A program made the position numbers and the translations under genes. Source: Paraescarpia echinospica (Eukaryota > Annelida > Polychaeta > Sabellida > Siboglinidae). From it: a stretch of DNA of 64,000 nucleotides. Positions 47,401-58,139 of the stretch are shown here, in pieces. How positions within the stretch are numbered: the first letter of the stretch is position 1; each line of letters starts with the position of its first letter. The stretch is taken from the NCBI GenBank assembly GCA_020002185.1, contig CM034532.1:25274100-25338099 (forward strand). The letters are read 5' to 3'. Under the pieces are notes generated by a model. That model ran no database searches, was not told where the DNA came from, and saw only the letters and a list, made by a program, of their open reading frames with translations.

Positions 47401-50308
47401 GGGCATTGCCATTTTCCAACCACACTTTGTGTGTGTGTCTATCTCTCGCTACATAAACCAAGCAATGCACATCAGGCTCCAATACACATCACATCCTACA
47501 ACTACACTCAAGTTGAGGGTTGGGAACGGTGAGAAAAAATCAGTTTTTATGAAATTCAGCTTAGGAAGATGATAGTTCATACATATGACATGTTTGCGTG
47601 TTCATCTCTTGTGGCACAAAAATGTCATTGAAAATACAAAAGCTGTAACATGGCTTGTAATAAGATACTAATGTGCTACTTGCGTTACTTGTAGGGTGGC
47701 CCGTGGTCACGGCCATGAGAAGGACTTCCTCACTGTTGGCTCCATGGGTCATGCGTCCAGTATTGCCCTCGGCATAGCACAGCAGAAGCCGGGCAGACAG
47801 GCAAGAGACAAACATCTTAACCCTTTAGACTTTAGCCTTTTTTGAAAAGTCCCTGTTTCCCAATTTATTTTACATTTTTATCCCCAGCCAGAGACGCCCA
47901 ATAGGAGAGACCTAAGATTTTTCAGATGCCTCATCAAAAAGACGTACCTGGTAGGCAAAGTTTTTTCCCAGGCAGTAGAAGAGACCAAAGGTTTTCTGAT
48001 GTCCCATCCAAAAGAAGTAGGCAAAGTGAATAAAATTGCCCCCAAGTATCAAAATGGATTTATACCGCAATCCTCTCAATCGACGGTTAACTGTGAGCTT
48101 GTCACATCTTACTGTGGTTTTTCTACAAAGATTTGGACAGCCTCGACTAACATTTGAACTGTTTTACTACTCACATCCACACAGCATTGTTCCCTAAGGG
48201 ATGGTCTCATAAATTCACTAGGTGGCACCACTGTAGCAACTTATTTTTGCGTATGATACATGGTGACGACCAAACCATCTGCTCATGTAATGTTTTCGGA
48301 CTTTGTGAACTTATGCAGTCATAACTGCACTAATTTTGGAGCACTGCAAGTCTTTCTCCTCTCAGTCGCTGAGTGCCAGTTCCCTTTGCCTATATTCACT
48401 TAGTTCTTTGACCTTTGGACTCTGATATATCAACTGGTGATTTATTTGAAAAAACGCAACAGTAGTTATTTTTAGTTGTCAGTCATTCTCCAGGTGACGC
48501 CACTAGTCTTGTTAAAATAATTGCTGCATGCAATGACATAATTGGTGACAGCAGACTTTAAATGATCATGGGAACGAGGTTAAGTTCAATATATTGTAAT
48601 GGTGACTATTGCTGTCCCTGGTTTGTTGTTCTGTGGGTGTGTGTAAGCTAGTTGGCTCGATACCTTCACTTACATGTCATACCAGGCTGCAGTTCTGGAT
48701 AATGACTGTTTTCTGGAGGTGTCGTCACTGTGTGTCATCCTTATTATTTGGATACCACTGAGATAACTCATGTAGAGCACAATGATGCAGTGGCTAATGC
48801 ATCGAACTCTCAATCGAGAGAACCCAGGTTCAAATCCTGTGCTGCTGTTTCGAACCTGCACGTTGCTCTGGCCAGTTCATTCAGCTGTATGAATGAGTAC
48901 CTGACTCTAAAGTGGTGGATATTTGTGTACAAATAGTCTTTGCGCATTAATTGCAGCGTGGCTGAATGCTTCCAAGAAAAGTTGAGATGGCATTCGATTG
49001 AACAGGTCTGCTATGGAGTAAAGGGTAAAACACTTTAAGCAGTCTTAAAGATACTGCGCTATATAAGAACTTACCTTTTAACAATATATTCTTGTAGGTG
49101 TACTGTTTTGACGGCGATGGTGCCGCCATCATGCACCTTGGTGCCTGGGCTACAGTGGGACAGAGCAGTGCCAAGAACTTCAAGCACATTGTCTTTAACA
49201 ACGGTGTCCATGAGTCGGTGGGTGCCCAGCCGACAGCTGCCATGGACATGGCACGCTTCTCTTTCAAAGGGATCGCAAAGGCCGTCGGATACAAATTGGT
49301 GTGTGCAGTTGAATAGGAGATTTTACTTATTTAACTTGTTTATTAAAACTTAATTAACTCGGTTTCATGACTTATTTATGTTTATCTAATGCTTCTGCTT
49401 AATTTAGTTGTCTGTTTAACTTATTTATTTAATGGTAAGCACATTCTTTCATTAACTGATCAGTTTATTTTAAATTAACTACATACAGTGGACCCTCACT
49501 ATTAAGGTCACCCTCGGGTCATGGCAAAAGTGACCTGGATGGCAAGATGACCGTATTAGCGAGACTAATTTCCTATATTTAAGTGTTACAGAAATATTTT
49601 GGGACTATCCGAGGGTGACCTTAATTGCAAGGTGGATGTATTACTGTATTGTCTCGACTATTTTGTTAGTGCATGATTTTGAGCAGGTTTTTATTTTACA
49701 CACATTGTGCATTTCAAATCTAAGTTTTATCAATCTAGCGTAATGTGTTTGAATCTGCATGTTACGTGAACATTTTCCTTCTAGATGGTTTGCATCTCAG
49801 ATCCGCAGTAATGTTTTCATTTTTTTTCAAAATTCCTCTTGGTGTAAAGATCATACCAGATGCTAGATGGACGTAAATTGATTATTTGCAACGGAACTTT
49901 AACAATTGTAGAAACCGTGTGCACACCACGAGAACCTTTGAAATTTATGTCGTAACAAGCGTCCTGTACGAAAACTTCAGGAAACCATCTTCTGCATCTG
50001 TGTGTGTCTCATCATCCGGAAGATGGACATTTTTAATTTGACGATGTCATGGTCTTCGGATGATACAATAATTTTGATGGAGAGAAGTTTTTAAGATTGT
50101 CACCGAGACGTTGTCAAAATGTTTGCAGGCTCTGGTGGCAACAACTAAAGAGGAGATGGTGTCGGCTCTACAGATCCTGCGGGAGACAGAGGGTCCCGCC
50201 ATGCTCGAACTGAGAGTATGCATCGGCCACCGCAAAGATCTCGGTCGTCCTACACGCACACCAGTCGAGAACAAGCAAGCCTTCATGGCGTTTCTTGCCA
50301 ACAATTAA
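40478..50308 (+). CDS. Phosphonopyruvate decarboxylase (TPP enzyme), nine exons
   Basis: Coding exons: 40436/40478-40583, 41857-41987, 42692-42851, 43667-43722, 45168-45274, 46436-46552, 47695-47800, 49098-49298, 50129-50308. All junctions keep frame; total 387 codons from ATG 40478. If 40436 is an acceptor, a 5' exon and about 14 more residues precede. Diagnostic family blocks: [34 protein letters not shown] (catalytic Glu), [63 protein letters not shown]...[14 protein letters not shown] (GDG-N thiamine-diphosphate/Mg site). The enzyme converts phosphonopyruvate to phosphonoacetaldehyde and CO2. This pulls the unfavourable PEP-mutase reaction forward toward 2-aminoethylphosphonate. No targeting peptide is evident, so cytosolic is likely. 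Intron 7 uses a GC donor (CAG|gcaaga). Sulfopyruvate decarboxylase is the nearest alternative, but the GVPDSLLK and DEPQH blocks favour the phosphonate enzyme. Confidence 0.9.
41368..41815. repeat. (CA)n microsatellite, intron 1
   Basis: Pure (AC)n over about 75 bp, then about 370 bp of interrupted ACACTCACAC/ACACAGAC variants. It lies in intron 1 of the decarboxylase gene, 40 bp before exon 2. Long frames of alternating His/Thr are artefacts of the repeat. Confidence 0.95.
42945..43580. repeat. 52-54-bp minisatellite, intron 3
   Basis: About ten degenerate units containing TTATAGCCACACCTCCATAA and CACACCCACTTTGGTCACA, spaced 50-55 bp. Another 1-1.5 units occur at 45036-45095 in intron 4. 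Confidence 0.8.
44675..44708. other. Perfect 15-bp hairpin, intron 4
   Basis: GGACCAGTATTGAGG is followed after the 4-nt loop CAGG by its exact complement CCTCAATACTGGTCC. It is too short for a typical pre-miRNA. It could be the head-to-head ends of a fold-back or a replication-mediated palindrome. Confidence 0.7.
44700..45010 (-). pseudogene. Degraded LINE C-terminal block, intron 4
   Basis: The minus-strand reading gives [20 protein letters not shown] then [20 protein letters not shown] and [15 protein letters not shown]. This resembles the GH.RM...GRP..RW.DCVK.DL.KLG tail of RTE-like LINEs. The plus strand is accordingly pyrimidine-rich. Assigned by eye. Confidence 0.45.
45440..46215. repeat. 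95-100-bp minisatellite, intron 5
   Basis: Units of about 95-100 bp, starts of the shared block near 45613, 45708, 45869, 45969, 46064 and 46164. The block is CACCAAGAAACACCCACTCC then AACTAAGCCACACCCACCCC and CACTCCAATAATAATACACC. A degenerate version extends upstream to 45440. The strand is almost G-free. Confidence 0.85.
48770..49075 (+). mobile_element. tRNA-derived SINE, intron 7
   Basis: The head has A box GCAGTGGCTAATGC and B box GGTTCAAATCC, a T-arm with four good pairs, and a hairpin CTCTC..GAGAG where the anticodon arm would be. An unrelated body of about 200 bp follows, then a tail TGCGCTATATAAGAACTT. That type of tail is shared with L2/CR1 LINEs that mobilise such SINEs. It ends about 20 bp before exon 8 of the decarboxylase. 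Confidence 0.65.
49486..49646. mobile_element. 161-bp Tc1/mariner-type MITE, intron 8
   Basis: Starts CAGTGGACCCTCAC and ends GTATTACTG. Inner inverted repeats are ATTAAGGTCACCCTCGG and CCGAGGGTGACCTTAAT, a perfect 17-bp match. TA flanks both sides (49484-49485, 49647-49648). The CAGT-type end with TA resembles pogo/Tigger elements. Confidence 0.8.
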
Positions 50309-51626
50309 CCAGCGAAAATCTGAGGAGAGGCAGATAAAAAATAGACCACATTTGGAAGTGGCAGTTATGCTGAATCGTTGACGACTTATTTAATTGGCCA
50401 ACAATTAGTTGGATCTGGTCAAACCAGATGGAAGTGGTGAAACAGCACCAGACTCATCACTACACAGTTCAACGGCATTTTTGATATCATTATTACACTT
50501 GGGGTGGTCTCGTAACTTTGCAGTCCCTAAAAATGTATGTTTTGTATTGGTTCAAACCACCCCTAACCCTCGATATGTGGTGTGCGACTTAAAGATTTTA
50601 AGCAAACCAAAATTATTTCTAAAACTACAGCCAATACAGCTGCCTGATTTAATTGAAATCACATTGTTACCGTATGAAGATAACCCACCGCGCTGCACAG
50701 TTCAGGTATCCACAATAACATTAAGGTGCAGTACCAAGGTGCAGTGCCACAGTACCGATCCCCCCGCCATAGGTGGTGATGGCCAAACTACCCCCCACCC
50801 ATAATGCATTGTTTCGGGGACTTTGCCGATCGATTTATGACACCACCCCAAGTTTTGGGTATGTCGTTATGGATTGCTTATCATTGTTTACATTATCACT
50901 GTATTCACTTAAAACGCTTGTTTGTGTCCATCGTAATACTATATCATAAGTTCGCATCATTATATCATCGCAATATTCACTTAAAACATTTGTTTGTGTT
51001 TATCACAAGTTTGCAACCAAACAGTTTAACTTGCTCATTGACATCTAGGTATTGTACTTACCGGTTGTCTCCTTATATCATCAGGATTCTGAGTACAATT
51101 ACTATTACATCAACATATAATTATATGTTTGCATAAATTTGTTTAGTATTATAGATGGCAATATTTGATTGGCATTTTAGCATAATTTCTTTGCTGTTGT
51201 GATTAGTATTTTTGTCCCTTCGATGACATGCATAGTTATATTTGTATTCCGAATGTATCGCTTGTACAATTATTTAGCATTGTATCTGTCACAGACATAT
51301 GTTCAGCATTGTCTGTGCCACTGCTACAGCATTTCTTTAGCACAACATAATTAACCTACAAATGACAACGAATATGATATCCTCCACCTAGAAAATTACT
51401 ACACTGGTAATTTGTTTTTAATTCCATTTGATAATGGTACATGTAGAGTTTCAGGATGCCAGCTATATCATTTCTCAGATCTTGGAAAGTAGACACCAGT
51501 ATGAAACAATGTATTTACATGCTTCTATACACATAGGAATTAAGACACTGGTTGATGTTAGACGTTTCTAGTCTTATTAAAAAGTTGGAAATTGGGCTTT
51601 CTTCTTGGTTTATTTTTGGTTACTGA
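50309..51626. other. 3' flank of the decarboxylase gene
   Basis: Probably 3'-UTR then intergenic. No clear AATAAA lies within the first few hundred bases after the stop. The 131- and 110-codon frames at 50409 and 50804 carry no motif. Imperfect internal repeats (CACTTAAAACGCTTGTTTGTG near 50906 and CACTTAAAACATTTGTTTGT near 50977) suggest local duplication. Confidence 0.4.
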
Positions 51627-52066
51627 CATCCTCGCACGCCAGGGGTCGCTGCTGCTGATTATGTCAGTGCCAGCCAGCAGTACCCCTTGGCTGATCGCTT
51701 TGCTAAACTCTGAATTTAAGTTCAGCCTTTGAATTCGCTCTCTATATAGGTGGTTGGCGGCAGGTCAGGTGGTCATAATAAAACTCATTTCAGCCAACCG
51801 TGGCTCATGTTACATGCAATGTTTAGGAAGTAGAAGCAATTATTTGAATACACAAAACCGCTCAGCTGCCCGTGCTAATGGGCGAACGGGTCATTATATA
51901 TTGGGATTCCCAGAAGTCGTTTATCCGTCTTCAAATTGGGGCGGATATTTGAACTGTTCTCACGGATGACGCAGTCGTGATTGGCGAAGTCAATTCGTAG
52001 TTTGACTCGGCTAACTTCCGCACAGGGCTAGTTTTGCAAGGCAAACAGCCCTGGCTTGCGAGGATG
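51627..52066. mobile_element. Possible 440-bp MITE
   Basis: CATCCTCGCACGCCAGGG at the left is matched by inverted CCCTGGCTTGCGAGGATG at the right with one mismatch in about 18. No target duplication was clear. There is no coding content. Confidence 0.5.
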
Positions 52067-52079
52067 GGAACTGACAATA

Positions 52080-53706
52080 CCAGTGTTTTAGCTAAAAAGT
52101 TGGAGATTACGTTTTCATCGTGCATCTTGGCGTGTGGCGACAGTAAGTTGGAGTGGCATCACCAACTTTGTCAAGTTGATAGTCTTTTTTTTCATGTTGG
52201 TAGTCCCACTCAAACATTACTGGTCCTCACCACAACAGAACATTCAACATATTTGGCAGTACGAATTTCAATACTTGCCAAAAAAGCAGACCAGCACTTT
52301 TTGAGAGGTGATGTTCATGAATAACTATTTATTATGAAAGTACATACATGCCTACCAGAAAGTGCAAACAAATCTTTTTTTAATGTAAAAAGACAATACA
52401 TTTCTAATGGAAATAAGTTTATTTTCAAATAATCCTTTCAAAATTACAACACAATATTACAGCAATCAACTATTTTGCATGCACAAAAATATGTATAATA
52501 ATCTACAACTATCACTTTGATAGTTGTGAATCAGTGAAGAATTAAAAACATCGCTGTAGTGTAACATCTTTTGCAAAATATATATTCCACAAACGTTTAT
52601 ACCATAATAGGTTAGGGAGATTTTAACTTGTCACTTCTTGTGCCTTAATCCTTGGAAACCAAGCACAGAGGAGCATAAAGACAAAAGGTTGGTTAATCTC
52701 AAATTCGATAAGCCATATTCAAGTTGTCAATACATGGATGGATACACCAAGGAGCTAAGTTGGATAAGTAAGTTTTTACATGACTACAAAAAACTGCATT
52801 CACTTACATATAGTACAAACATTTGTATTTGTTTTCACACCTTTAATGTTCTATTTAGATTATAATATGTATTTCTCAAAATAAATAAACATACATATAC
52901 GCACATACAGATGAACACATTAAGTTCTGTTGATATCACGTAGATGAAACAGCAATTTACTGAATATATTATTACTTATGTAGTGGTAAATTGTGTAATA
53001 TCTAGCATAGATCAGCTATGTATAATGTTATACTAAATCACTAGTGTATCATAAAACGTCCTATACTACAATTGGGGTGTCACAAAACAAAATTAATGTA
53101 TTCTTAAACACCTTAAAAATATGTGCATGATCAAATGCTGATTTCAACTACAATGGTGTATTCTAAAATTCAGTGTTTGTAGCACACACAGGTAAAGGTT
53201 GATGTGAATGAATTGTACAACATCCAAATGGAAATGTAATGAAGTAAATGCCTTATCTTTAAAGAATATTATCCACTACAGCAGAAAAAAATACACAATA
53301 TATCTGCTGATCGTGAAAAATGCTGTGTTATTTACACGATTTGAAACTAGCCTTACTTAGGGGTAATCTCAAAAACACTCTCGGTTGTTTACTTAAGAAT
53401 GTACACGGATGCATTTAAACAAAAATATATTTTTTTTCTTATCACATTTCGCAAGGATGCTAACTTCAAATGCCTGCAGACAGTTTTGGAGAATACGAAG
53501 TTGCACACAGGTCGATGGAAGGCAAAGTTTCCCTCCTTACACAATGGGCACAAACAAACAATTTGCAAACATGTATATAAATAGTTACTAGTAGAGCCCT
53601 TGTGAATGACACCTACACTCAATCAATCTGGGTAAATACATCTGTGTAAATTTCAAAGCCAAATATATCAATTTATGTAAGTAAGTTGCTCAACAACTAG
53701 TCACTT
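52080..53706. other. 3' flank of the GST gene
   Basis: AT-rich. It is likely to hold the GST 3'-UTR at its right-hand end and otherwise nothing I can identify. The frames at 52034-52324 and 53399-53622 look fortuitous. Confidence 0.4.
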
Positions 53707-56674
53707 TCACTGTTTCTCAGTCCTTGGCTGTGCCTTAGGCATGTTTGGAACGGTGTACTTGAAGCGTCTCTTCCCACCTCTAAGGTAGGCAGACAAACGC
53801 GGTCGACCCGAGAAATGTCTGTAGAAGTTAGCGAGGCGTGGAAACTGAGCCAAGACATCAATACCGACGATATACGTGGCACTGCTGCCGAAGTCATAGT
53901 GAGCAAACTCGATGTTGTTCTCAAGCAGGTCAAAGACGAGAAAGTCAACCCACGTCAGGCGATCGCTGCAGAAAAATGCCTGCTCCTGCAAGAGAAGTAG
54001 AAACAAACCAATGGTTAGTCATTTACCACTATTTTTAACTGTGTTTAAGAAAGTTTAAGCTCAACATGAACAATATTTACTTATTTGTCACTTTGGCATT
54101 TGGTATGTTATTCAATAAATAATATTTTTGCAAAATTTCTGATCGCCAGGTCTGGCCAGCAAAAGAATAAACATACGGAACATGGATATAATTTTAGACG
54201 TTTTTACATTACAAGTGCATATTCTGTGAGACAAGTTTTAAAATTGTTTTATCCATAACACATTAAATTATATTTTATGTAAAACAACCTAATCAATCCT
54301 AAAAACGAAAATCAACAAATTATTCCATAAAATACGAAAAAAGTAGCTTTTATCTTTGATAATGGGTGGATGGTTAAAAAAACAACCAAACCAAAACATG
54401 GCAGATCTTGGAAAGCCCGATAGTACATTTTCATCCCAACGATTCATGTATTAGGAGTATTCCATTTGAGATACTAGGTATATCATACAAGACAATCAGT
54501 TCTCACAAACCTGCTTGGCCAGTGCGGGAGCCAACTGTTCAATGTAGCCAAGCCACAGTGGCATCGTCTTCTTCAGGTATTCATCCCGGTCAGTGAAACT
54601 GAAGTTTGGGTCATAGAGCATTCGTGACAACTTTGAACGTGCATCCTCTATAAAACAAGAATCCCATCCATTATCTTCTCCATCAGTGAGGTATCAAGTA
54701 AAGCAAATATTTTCAATATACCATATCAATTCTAAATGTCCAAATTGTAAAGGATTGCAAGTAGAATGTAACATGCTTGCCATGAACAAGCTATGATAAA
54801 AACTTCAACAAACTTTTCTGTCATGTACATTTCTGCAAGTACATGAAACAGTGCTTACATGAGTTGGCAATGCCATATTAAGTATAGCCATACACTGGAG
54901 TTTGGTGATGTATTTTACTGTTAAAATACCCATGGAGCAACAAACCACAGGCAGCAATCATTACTATTACAGTATTTTTAACTTAAACTCATTCCCAAGA
55001 ACAATTAATATCTGCAATCTCCATTGAATGCAGGAGATAATCATTTCCTGACAAATCGAACAAACACATATCGACAGTTGCACCACCTGTGAATGGCTAA
55101 CGACTCAATTTGTCCACTGAAAAAATAAATAACTCTAAATAACTACCTTTGTGTTTTCTTAATATAGATCACCAATTGGTCGGTCAAAGGCCAGCGATCC
55201 CAGGAAGCAAACGAACATAGAAAGAGGCGGGTGGACTTCGGCACCTGGGAGGAGATACATTTACAGTGCCTCCAAGTTAGTGTATTAATATATAGATACA
55301 TCGACTTTGTACTGACCTACGCCGAATGCCAGAGCCTCGCACTTGTACAAGTCTTCGCAGTCACAGTCCATGCCTGCAGACCGCCCGATGTAGTGTAGTA
55401 TAGCCTGGGTCTGTACCAGCTTCAGTCCAGTACTCGTCTCCACCGCTGGCACTGTTAACATGTTATGGCTTCAGTCAGAGACTTGGGTATATAAAAAATA
55501 TCATTGAAAAATGCATTTCTCATTTCTATGGTTTTCATTTTCAAAATATGTAATATTAAAATTTACAAATTTCTGATTGTTTTTACTTTATAGCTACACA
55601 CTGTCATAATGTGTGCTCAATGAATTAAAATGATTGGTTCTACAAATGCTGAACAAAGTTATAAAAGGGTGTTGAAATAAACTACTGCATATATCTTAAA
55701 CATGTACTGTATATTCATTAGTTAACTTATCTTACACAATTCAGTTTCCTACCACAACTTTACTAATTAAACAAAATCAATGGGGCATGTAGAACGTCAC
55801 GAGTGACACAAGAACGCCTCACCTTGTCCATACGTGTATAGGCCAGCGTTAATGCCTGCTTCCTTACGAGACGGCCATGTAGCTTTGTTGAAGTTCTTTT
55901 CTGTGTATGGAATGCCAGCTTCAATCATCATCATCCGAATCGGCTCTGCTCTACCCCTGTCCACAACAAAACATAGCTTCTATACAAATAGAATACTTAA
56001 AGACAAAGGATAGACTGTTTGCCAACTCAGTGTATCCTCTGGATGATAATGGAAATGTATCGGCCATGTCCTGAGAAAGGATGACAACATAACAAAGATA
56101 GCACTGAGATGTTCGCCCAAAAAAGAGGATGGCCCAAAATACCCAGAGAAAAACTATGGATGGAGAATTTAATACAGTGGCAATATCAGTTTAAATTGCA
56201 TGGAGTAACTTCAATTCCTGGGGCCGGTTTCATGAAGCGGCTAAGAATGTTCTTAACGCTAAGATGATTGTCTTAGTAAATGACGTGTTTTTGTAATATA
56301 AGCGAACGTAGGAGTTTACGCAAACACGTGACGTTAAATAATTGCGTAACTTTAAGTACGTTTCATGAAACCGGCCCCTGGTGTTCAACACATGCTAGGC
56401 TAACCCGTACATGTTGATAGATCATAACGTTTACTTCCGTAAAATAGATCGTAAACAACCTAGGCTGTGGGAAGACTGTCCTCACCACCATCTCGCACAT
56501 TTCATCACACATAATTAATGTACTGGTTTGTGACTTGATATTGCTCAGTTCGTGAGAAAGAACTACAAGACCTTACATGGTACAAACCTGACAGAAAAAT
56601 AGTGTAGTGTGACGTTGCCAACACCGGGGGAAGGCACGCATCCTGGTTTTCCATGAATAACTTCATTGACCTTC
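53707..56674 (-). CDS. Glutathione S-transferase (sigma/mu type), 3' exons
   Basis: Minus-strand exons, all with consistent phase: 56674-56588, 55956-55822 (approximate donor end), 55451-55317, 54647-54511, 53985-53707 with stop at 53707-53709. The N-terminal thioredoxin-like domain reads VTLHYFSVRGRAEPIRMMMI (the Tyr of HYF is the expected glutathione-activating residue), FNKATWPSRKEAG, YGQVPAVET and LVQTQAILHYIGR. The helical C-domain reads DARSKLSRMLYDPNFSFTD, FFCSDRLTWVDFLVFDLLEN, VLAQFPRLANFYRHF and RPRLSAYLRGGKRRFKYTVP. It conjugates glutathione to electrophiles in the cytosol; sigma members can also act as prostaglandin-D synthases. The first exon seen is internal (acceptor tttctgtag) and adds an unusual stretch KVNEVIHGKPGCVPSPG before the fold, so the true start lies upstream and was not found. 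Confidence 0.88.
56040..56175 (+). pseudogene. LINE C-terminal scrap in a GST intron
   Basis: The plus-strand frame KCIGHVLRKDDNITKIALRC then SPKKEDGPKYPEKNYGW resembles the W.GHVLR..D..I...AL.W.P.G.R..GRP block of RTE-like LINEs. It lies in the intron between the first two GST exons seen, antisense to GST. Confidence 0.55.
56221..56377. mobile_element. 157-bp MITE with GGGCCGG termini
   Basis: Left end GGGCCGGTTTCATGAA and right end TTTCATGAAACCGGCCC are inverted repeats, flanked by CTG (56218-56220, 56378-56380). The interior is partly self-complementary, with no coding content. It sits in a GST intron. Confidence 0.8.
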
Positions 56675-57785
56675 CTACAGAAATAAAATGAAAAGCAGTA
56701 ATTACACAGACATCTAGCAAACCTCTACATTTTGTGTTTTTCTGCTAAATCCAGATATCCTTTGTTGCACTAATCCTATGGTTTCAGCCAGTTAGACTTG
56801 CGAACTGACAAAAATAATGTAATACATGTTTCATTACATTGTTTTAATTTGGTTGTAAACATGAAAAGAAATACTCTGTGATGCTGTCAATTAAGATGCG
56901 AGTTAAATGTGAAAACTGGAATGAAGACAATTTAAATGACGACTCTGAAATATACTAATAAAATTGTAATAAAGGTCTTGACATTTGGAAAATAATGGAA
57001 CGATAAAAAACTATCAAAATAATAATGTTGTTCAAAGAGCACGATTTGCCCTCATTAAATTTAAATACTAAAATGACCCATATATATGCATGACAGATCC
57101 CAGTAACATATATACTTCAAGTACAGATTGCCCCTTCAGTGAAGAACTATTTTCACTGACTATTTCGTGCAAGTTTTGACTTTTGTACTATATCTCTGTG
57201 TCACTTTATTCAACAGTCTATGTACACCATTTGATGCTTTTGTCAAACATTTCAATTTTTGCGTATACATGTACATACAAAAGGGCATGTAAGTTAAATA
57301 TACTGTGTTTTAGTGGCAAAAAGACGATGCAATTGGAATAGTATCCAGAATAGCTTACAGCTAAGTGCCTTGAATATATGACTCATCTTGGATGTGTAGT
57401 GTGCCACAAAAAGGGAAACTTACTCAATTCAGAGTACCACTCTGATCGTAAAATGTGCACTTAGACACAATATTCCTAAAGAATATATTAATGCCATTGT
57501 TGTCACTGAAATAACGAGGACAACTGAGACATCAATACAAGTGAAAAAAAAATTTCAGCACATTTTAGAAAATGCTTCCAAAATTTAAATTAGATGTATG
57601 ATGGTGCATGAACGTGCTCCTCTAAAATCAATGCATGCATGGTAATACGTTCACATAAATTGTGACAATTTTAATTGAGTTCCTAGCTACGTTTTCACTT
57701 TAATATAACTGATGCATCAGTTAATTTGACTGCATTCTACCACGCATGACCAAACCAGAAGTTTTATTTTTACTTATTTATGTTT
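56675..57785. other. No gene recognised
   Basis: AT-rich. The true 5' exon of the GST gene should lie here or beyond, but no candidate was convincing. Confidence 0.4.
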
Positions 57786-57794
57786 TAATAAGTG

Positions 57795-58109
57795 TTCATA
57801 ACACCTGACCTCACGTTCCAAGAACGAGAAAAGAACAGGAAATTGCGTGCTGAACTTGCCACAAGAAAGCATGAAGGTGAGACAGATCTTGTCATCAAAA
57901 ATGGTCTGATCATCCAAAAAGAAAGAAGACCAAACAACAACCAAGATGTTCCACATGGTACAGCCAGACATGCAACAACACAATCAGAATGGGCAAGTAG
58001 CACTTCTGGAAACATGGGCAACACAACAACCCATGACCGAAGATCCACACATCAAGCAGCCAACCATCAGCCCTTTCGAGGAGCCCCCAAAGACGAAGGG
58101 AATACTTAA
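57795..58109 (+). pseudogene. LINE ORF1 C-terminal end, truncated
   Basis: The frame VFITPDLTFQEREKNRKLRA then ELATRKHEGETDLVIKNGLI fits the end of CR1-type ORF1 proteins (DLT..ER..N..LR.EL..R...G....I..G.I), which coat element RNA. The 5' side enters stop-rich DNA at about 57785, marking the truncation point. It stops 30 bp before ORF2. Confidence 0.65.
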
Positions 58110-58139
58110 TCAAAAAATGATGTTCCAAACCCTCAACAC

